The notes below the pieces were generated by a model. That model made no database searches and was not told where the DNA came from. It saw nothing but the letters and a program-made list of their open reading frames with translations. A DNA stretch of 64,000 nucleotides from an uncultured Chitinophagaceae bacterium. GTDB lineage: Bacteria; Bacteroidota; Bacteroidia; Chitinophagales; Chitinophagaceae. Every line of letters begins with the position of its first letter. Within the stretch, counting starts at the first letter, position 1. The translations under genes and the position numbers were made by a program. Below, in pieces: positions 58,128 through 64,000 of this stretch. Location of the stretch: assembly GCA_903883945.1 (NCBI GenBank), contig CAISCV010000051.1:31835-95834 (forward strand), given 5' to 3'.

Positions 58128-58565
58128 TTGTATTTAAAAAGGGCAAACACACGCTATAATAAACAAACCAATTTTCGAGGACGTACTTTTGGTAGTATCT
58201 CTCGGTAGCATTCTTTTCTTTATACTTTAATTAATCAAAAAAATTAACCGATATTTTATTTGTTTATATCCATTTTTCTATTACCAACCTATATTCTTCA
58301 TCCCATTGAGTAACGCTGTTATATGCTCGCCGTTACTAATCCTCTTATTTTCTTTTTCCTATTCAGGCATTTTCAATAATTCATCCTCTTCTGTATAATA
58401 ATCAATGTCAACACTATATTTATATTCTTTTGGAAACGTTACATAGCCAACACAAGACCCCGATATGTATGCGACTGTGGGGGAGGTTGGTTACAGTTTA
58501 GTATAGTTGCAGTATAAAACTCTGGGTAGTATATTGGAGAATCCATTTGTGTTCGAATATACCTT

Positions 58566-58895
58566 TTATGATGGTGTTACTGAAAAGATGTTGGTGTAAA
58601 ACACAAAACATCGGCGAGATGGGCTGTTCGGAACAACAACAAAGGCACAAAAAATGTCTAACCCTAACTGTTTACCTAGCTGATAGGCAATTATTTCGCT
58701 CCAAAATTCGTATTTGTAATGTTTGGCAGGTTTGCCATCTTTAGCAGCTTTCTTTTCTGAACATTTGAAGTAATGTTCATTACCTAAAGGGTCTTGTAAT
58801 ACACTTTTTGCTCTAGTGCCACCACTGTTGTACCAAAATAGTTCTTGCCAATTAGTAGCATCTATGAACTTTATTTCAATTTCAGAAATTTGCAA
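58566..58895 (-). pseudogene. Truncated remnant, possibly of a HipA/PI3K-like kinase
   Basis: YKYEFWSEIIAYQLGKQLGLDI then abrupt low-complexity unrelated tail. Confidence 0.35.
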
Positions 58896-59107
58896 ATTGT
58901 TTTTTTTGTCTCCAATATTACTTTATTACAAGTAAGTAGAAGTGTAATTATTTGAATCAAGTGACCAGCTGTGCTGAACAATTGAGCAAGTGGAGGCTTG
59001 CTATGTCAGTAAAACTAATGTTAGTAATGTATAATATTTTATAAAATTATACAGAATAAAAAAAAGTAATGAAAGATTGAATTACTTTCACCAACTCAGA
59101 AAGCAAT

Positions 59108-59569
59108 ATGTATGTAATTACACAATCTACACAAGTTACTGCGAGCCAAGTTTGGTTTGACGAACTAATTGCTACTTTGCGTACACATGAGTTGCAATTA
59201 GAAACCGATACAGCCTCCCCTGAAATGAAAAATATGTATGCAATATTCATGGGCAATAATTTGGATGAAATGTTTAAAGTCAACAAATCGACCACACAAC
59301 AATACTTCGTTCAAAAAATAGTCGTTGAATATTTAAAGCAGCTAGATCAAACTTTACCATTAAAACTTGCTTTTAATTTTAATGATTCAGAGGTACTAGT
59401 ATGGGCTGAGATTGAGGATAATGACGAGAAACAGGAGAAAGCACTTGCGAATGCAGAAGCAAAAATAAATGCAACTTTTCATCCATACGGATTTGATATG
59501 GAAAGTCTTATTGTTGAGAAAAGTGATAACTTACCCGTGCCGAATCATTACAAAATATTTAAGGCATAA
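59108..59569 (+). CDS. Hypothetical protein, first gene of two-gene unit
   Basis: 153-aa ORF, no recognised family; 4 nt before next candidate start. Confidence 0.65.
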   Translation: MYVITQSTQVTASQVWFDELIATLRTHELQLETDTASPEMKNMYAIFMGNNLDEMFKVNKSTTQQYFVQKIVVEYLKQLDQTLPLKLAFNFNDSEVLVWAEIEDNDEKQEKALANAEAKINATFHPYGFDMESLIVEKSDNLPVPNHYKIFKA

Positions 59570-59573
59570 CCTA

Positions 59574-60062
59574 TTGGCAAACTTTGACGAACATATAGAA
59601 CAAGCCAGAAAAAACTTAGCTTTTTTAAGTGAGGTAAACCAAAAAATTGCTAACTACTACGACTGGCAAGTAACTATTTGTTTTTATACTTCCCTACACC
59701 TTGTAAATGCCCATTTAAGTAAACACAACTTACAATACAGAAAGCACAATGATGTAAACTATGCCTTGAATCCCTTTGTACAATTGTCTATTTCTAAATT
59801 ACCCGAAGAGGAGTATGATTGTTATATGAGTTTACAAAGGTTGAGCAGAAGAAGCCGTTATTTAGCGAATGAAAAAGATAATAACTTAAAGAGTACACAG
59901 GCTTTTCTTACTTACGAAAAACATCTTTCTAAGGCAATCAAACACCTAGACAAGTTGATTTATTTTTTTGCAACTAAGTATGCTGTAAGTTTTGATAATA
60001 AAGACTTCACATGTACTGAAATTGGAAAAGGAGAAAAGTTGCATTATTTTAAGTTGACATAA
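59574..60062 (+). CDS. HEPN-like domain protein (TTG start proposed)
   Basis: YYDWQVTICFYTSLHLVNAHLSKHNLQYRKHNDVN resembles the HEPN helix and R/H-containing segment; ORF frame open from 59469. Confidence 0.55.
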   Translation: MANFDEHIEQARKNLAFLSEVNQKIANYYDWQVTICFYTSLHLVNAHLSKHNLQYRKHNDVNYALNPFVQLSISKLPEEEYDCYMSLQRLSRRSRYLANEKDNNLKSTQAFLTYEKHLSKAIKHLDKLIYFFATKYAVSFDNKDFTCTEIGKGEKLHYFKLT

Positions 60063-60197
60063 TTTGTTTAATTCAATTCAGGTTCGTTCCTACCAAGGCA
60101 GCAAAAAAGGATTTCCACTTCACCCCCTCACGCACTAGTCGAGCTCCAAAAAAATAGGTTATTATAATTTCAATTTGATAATTAATAACTCTTAGCA

Positions 60198-61445
60198 CTA
60201 TTCCTTTACCATCTTCGCTCCACACACCTTTCCATCTGTTGTTTGTATCCTTAAATGATAGGCACCTACCAACAACCCATTCACAGACAAAGTTGGGTTC
60301 GTAGCATCTTTCAACGAAACAGTCTTTACCACCCTCCCAATATTATCAATCACTTGCACCAAAGCTATATGGCTACCATTAACAGTTACCTTATCCTTTG
60401 CAGGGTTCGGATACACTGCCAATTGCTTACTTGCCACTAACCACTGACAACTAACAACTCTGCTATAGGTTGCCGCCCCGCCCTTTTCTACACTTTGCAA
60501 CCTATAGTAGTTAGTACCATTGGTTGGGTGTGTATCTGTAAAAATATACCCATTTGCCCCACTACCTATAGCTTTTACGGTGCTTATCTCTGTGAATGAG
60601 CTACCATCTGTGCTGCGTTGGATAATGAAGTGACTGGTATTTTTCTCATTAGCAGTTTTCCAAAAAAGTTCATTAGCGTCAGCTTTGTTGTTAACCACAA
60701 AACTTATTAAACTGATAGGTAAAACAGGCGTAGAGGTAAGTGAACAGCCATTGGTATAATTAACGGTTACTGTATAACTACCTGCATTCGCATTGGCTAG
60801 TACAGAACTGGTATCCCCTTTTATCAAGGAATCGTTTAAATACCATTGATAACCAGAGGGAGTACCACTTGCAACGGCTATTATACTAGTCCCTTTTTTA
60901 GTAATGGTTGGCTGATTAATAAACCCAATAAACCCAGATATGGTTGCCGTATCCGTCGCATTAATAGGCAAACCTGTAACAGGGTCATTCACAATAATGG
61001 AGACACTTGAGGGTGTATTGGTAATACTTATTGGTGTTTTACCAATAATAGTATTTTGTACAGTAAAACTCAGAGTAAATAGTATCGTCGTATCAGGTAC
61101 AGTAATACCCCCTAACGTATTATCAAACCAAAGGAAAGAAACGTCCCCCTTTGCTGTGTTATTCAGTCCCATACTGCTTGCATTCAACTGAATGGCCGAT
61201 GTCCCATAACTAATGCCACTGTACTTCAAAATAGAAGTGTCCCAATTGATGCTACCCTGAAGCCCTAGTATTAAATTAAAGTTCTTAGCCCTCAGTGATA
61301 TATTTTGAATGGATCCTACCTTACAAACATTTTGAATACTATCTAAGTACATAGTTTTTTGTGCCGTTGCAGAATTACTCATTGATATTCCTGCAACAAT
61401 TACTACAATGAGTAATATTGATTTAACTACATGCTTCATTTTCAT
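60198..61445 (-). CDS. T9SS-sorted protein with cohesin-like domain
   Basis: VGSIQNISLRAKNFNLILGLQGSINWDTSILKYSGIS; C-terminal VYPNPAKDKVTVNG...GAYHLRIQTTDGKVCGAKMVKE. Confidence 0.82.
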   Translation of the reverse strand: MKMKHVVKSILLIVVIVAGISMSNSATAQKTMYLDSIQNVCKVGSIQNISLRAKNFNLILGLQGSINWDTSILKYSGISYGTSAIQLNASSMGLNNTAKGDVSFLWFDNTLGGITVPDTTILFTLSFTVQNTIIGKTPISITNTPSSVSIIVNDPVTGLPINATDTATISGFIGFINQPTITKKGTSIIAVASGTPSGYQWYLNDSLIKGDTSSVLANANAGSYTVTVNYTNGCSLTSTPVLPISLISFVVNNKADANELFWKTANEKNTSHFIIQRSTDGSSFTEISTVKAIGSGANGYIFTDTHPTNGTNYYRLQSVEKGGAATYSRVVSCQWLVASKQLAVYPNPAKDKVTVNGSHIALVQVIDNIGRVVKTVSLKDATNPTLSVNGLLVGAYHLRIQTTDGKVCGAKMVKE

Positions 61446-61513
61446 TTTTTTAGTTATTTAAATAGATAGTTGTCTTCGCCAATACTTAAACAAAGTTTAA
61501 TAACACTTTAATT

Positions 61514-64000
61514 CTACTTCTCAAGTAATATTGGTTTAACAGATTTATCCGTTGACCCATTTACCCTGATGTAATACAGACCATTCATCAAGTTAATACC
61601 TTGTCCAAAATTAACATCCGTAACAGATACGCCTTTCGGGATGAACTGTTCCTTTTTATAACAGGTCTTTCCCAGCACATTTACAACCTCTATTGTTACC
61701 CTCTTTGCTTCATTTGTTACAATAGTTAATTTTAGTTTGCCATCAATGGTTGGATTTGGAGACACCGTCCAACGCTCCTTTGCAATAGCATTGATTGGGG
61801 AACTTATAATTTGTCCGCTTGTTTTTACAATGCCCAACATGGTATAACTAGCATTCGTTGCTTCTACACGCGTAATATCTGAGCTAAGGGATATTGCTTC
61901 GTTTACAATAGCTCCTTTCTTTTCAAATATCAACTCCATCAAGGTATCACCATCAATCAAAGACTTTGCACTATTCTTTGGATCTGCCCACAAGAAAGAC
62001 ACTTTACCTTCATTGCTATGGTTGGTATTGTATTCCAAATTCAAGCGGTTATTTTCTATTGACTTCAATGCTAGCGCCTCCTTATTGTAATTTAAGGTGT
62101 ATTGCATACCAAGTATATCCTTAAAGTTCTTCACCCTTACAGGCACTCTAATCTCCGTTTCATTGGCAACTTGTATGTCGTTATGATACAATTCTATCGC
62201 ATTACTCCTATTACCAAATAGCCCTTCCGTTGCACTGTTCCAATCCCAGTTAACATCACCCAATTTCAACCCAACAAAGTTCTTACCCACTTGATTGCTA
62301 GCTATCTTGGTGACCGTAATGCTGTCCTTGTAAGGGAATGGGTGCAGGGAATCTGCAAAATGGTAACTGCTATCTACAAATGCCCACAACCTTTTTCCTG
62401 GGAATGAGGTGTCAATTCCTAAAATCAAACGCTTAGTGTACAAGATATCTAGCACACTTACAGTTCCACTGTTGTCAACGTCTGCAGCGATAATTTTATA
62501 CGGCGAGTTAAATAATGATTTACCTAAGACATGTGCTTGAGTCAATAAAACATCCAACACACTAACACCATTGGTTTTATTTAAATCATTGTTTTTAGAT
62601 GGCTTTACAGTGTAGTTACTTCCGTAGTACGTATTAAAGCTATAGTTGCCATTATTACAGATAATAGTACCTGTATCATTTATACTAACCGGAATCCAAG
62701 GAATGATGTTTCCTGCCGGATTCTTTATCGTACCACTAAATGCAAAAATGCTGTTGACTGTCAGGTTCAAGATAGCAATACTATCACAACCCACACTATT
62801 GGTTAGATAAGCAGTATCCTTACCAGCTGTTTTATAATACTTGCCATTAAACAAAATGGAGTCACCTTGATTAATTGTCTTGGTGATAGTTGCCATTTTA
62901 GGCAGATTGATAGTCAACACCAACGTTGTTAAACTATCACAACCCTTCGCATTCAAGCTATCAAAAGTGTATGAACCACTTCCTGTGTAGGTTTTACCAT
63001 GCCAAGTGTAAGAACTACAAGCAGTCTTGGTAATCGTAGCCGTTGTAGGCTGATTGATAGTTAACACTAATGTTGTCAAGCTATCACATCCCTTCGCATT
63101 TAAGCTATCAAATATGTAAGAACCATTGGCTGTATAGGTTGTGCCATGCCAAGTGTAAGAACTACAAGCCGTTTTTGTAATTGTGGCTGTTGTAGGCTGA
63201 TTGATAGTTAAGTTCAAAGTAGTCAAGCTATCACATCCCTTCACATTTAAGCTATCAAAGGTGTACGAACCACTTGCAGTGTAGGTCTTGCCGTGCCAAG
63301 TGTACGAACTACAAGCGGTCTTTGTAATCGTGGCTGTTGTAGGCTGATTAATAGTTAAATTCAACGTTGTTAAGCTATCACATCCCTTCGTATTCAAACT
63401 ATCAAAAGTGTAAGACCCACTTGTTGTGTAGGTTTTACCATGCCAAGTATAACTGCTACATGCCGTCTTTGTGATAGTGGCAGTTGTAGGTTGGTTGATA
63501 GTCAATACCAAAGTAGTCAAACTATCACACCCCTTCGCATTCAAGCTATCAAAAGTGTATGAACCGCTTGCTGTGTAGGTTTTACCATGCCAAGAATAAG
63601 AACTACATGCTGTCTTGGTGATAGTGGCAGTTGTTGGTTGGTTGATAGTCAACACCAACGTTGTCAAACTATCACATCCTTTCGCATTCAAGCTATCATA
63701 AGAGTACGACCCACTTGTTGTGTACGTTGTTCCGTGCCAAGTATAACTGCTACAAGCCGTCTTGGTTATTGTGGCTGTTGTAGGCTGATTGATAGTTAAC
63801 ACCAACGTGGTCAAACTATCACATCCCTTTGCATTCAAGCTATCAAATGTGTACGAACCACTCGCTGTGTAGGTTGTTCCATGCCAGAAATAAGAACTAC
63901 AAGCTGTCTTGGTAACCGTAGCTGTTGTAGGCTGATTAATAGTTAATACCAACGTAGTCAAACTATCACATCCCTTCGCATTCAAGCTATCAAAAGTGTA
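61514..64000 (-). CDS. Large T9SS-sorted repeat protein with dockerin-like and cohesin-like modules, truncated by window end
   Basis: Frame open to base 64000; 49-aa repeats; EF-hand-like DLNKTNGVSVLD / DVDNSGTVSVLD; C-terminal VSPNPTIDGKLKL...GLYYIRVNGSTDKSVKPILLEK. Confidence 0.88.
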   Translation of the reverse strand, partial: YTFDSLNAKGCDSLTTLVLTINQPTTATVTKTACSSYFWHGTTYTASGSYTFDSLNAKGCDSLTTLVLTINQPTTATITKTACSSYTWHGTTYTTSGSYSYDSLNAKGCDSLTTLVLTINQPTTATITKTACSSYSWHGKTYTASGSYTFDSLNAKGCDSLTTLVLTINQPTTATITKTACSSYTWHGKTYTTSGSYTFDSLNTKGCDSLTTLNLTINQPTTATITKTACSSYTWHGKTYTASGSYTFDSLNVKGCDSLTTLNLTINQPTTATITKTACSSYTWHGTTYTANGSYIFDSLNAKGCDSLTTLVLTINQPTTATITKTACSSYTWHGKTYTGSGSYTFDSLNAKGCDSLTTLVLTINLPKMATITKTINQGDSILFNGKYYKTAGKDTAYLTNSVGCDSIAILNLTVNSIFAFSGTIKNPAGNIIPWIPVSINDTGTIICNNGNYSFNTYYGSNYTVKPSKNNDLNKTNGVSVLDVLLTQAHVLGKSLFNSPYKIIAADVDNSGTVSVLDILYTKRLILGIDTSFPGKRLWAFVDSSYHFADSLHPFPYKDSITVTKIASNQVGKNFVGLKLGDVNWDWNSATEGLFGNRSNAIELYHNDIQVANETEIRVPVRVKNFKDILGMQYTLNYNKEALALKSIENNRLNLEYNTNHSNEGKVSFLWADPKNSAKSLIDGDTLMELIFEKKGAIVNEAISLSSDITRVEATNASYTMLGIVKTSGQIISSPINAIAKERWTVSPNPTIDGKLKLTIVTNEAKRVTIEVVNVLGKTCYKKEQFIPKGVSVTDVNFGQGINLMNGLYYIRVNGSTDKSVKPILLEK
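62900..64000 (-). repeat. 147-bp coding tandem repeats
   Basis: At least 7 copies of NAKGCDSLTTLVLTINQPTTATITKTACSSYTWHGKTYTASGSYTFDSL, continuing past the window edge. Confidence 0.93.

Overview
This 64 kb window is a Bacteroidota chromosome segment, probably Chitinophagaceae-like. The clade call is inferred from TAnnTTTG promoters, T9SS C-terminal domains, and DUF4270 and DUF2851 families. Most genes are housekeeping: fabD, a purF-like gene, kdsB, a Sua5 family gene, polX, rplU-rpmA, maf, pckA, iscX-ferredoxin, pseudouridine synthases and a SurA-like PPIase. Accessory blocks are: (i) tandem porins, three alpha/beta hydrolases, DctA and PckA; (ii) guanine deaminase, allantoinase and allantoicase; (iii) a LytTR / DUF4907 / Kelch / DUF4270 surface locus; (iv) a small gene pair whose second member is HEPN-like; (v) T9SS cohesin/dockerin-like proteins with 147-bp tandem repeats running off the window end. 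The most unusual signal is intergenic. Three arrays (5737-5892, 17118-17276, 33903-34070), plus a degenerate fourth, have short conserved boxes spaced exactly 21 bp apart with variable sequence between. Each array has its own motif (GGGYAWRCC, ACTGYWARCAGT, CAYTTT..). At least ten other intergenic sites carry 7-nt-periodic, often inverted sequence. At 33.9 kb a 7-nt tract runs in register into a 21-bp array. There is also an orphan promoter plus terminator pair (about 37.9-38.08 kb) that looks like an unannotated small RNA. No CRISPR array, rRNA, intact tRNA or intact transposase was recognised.
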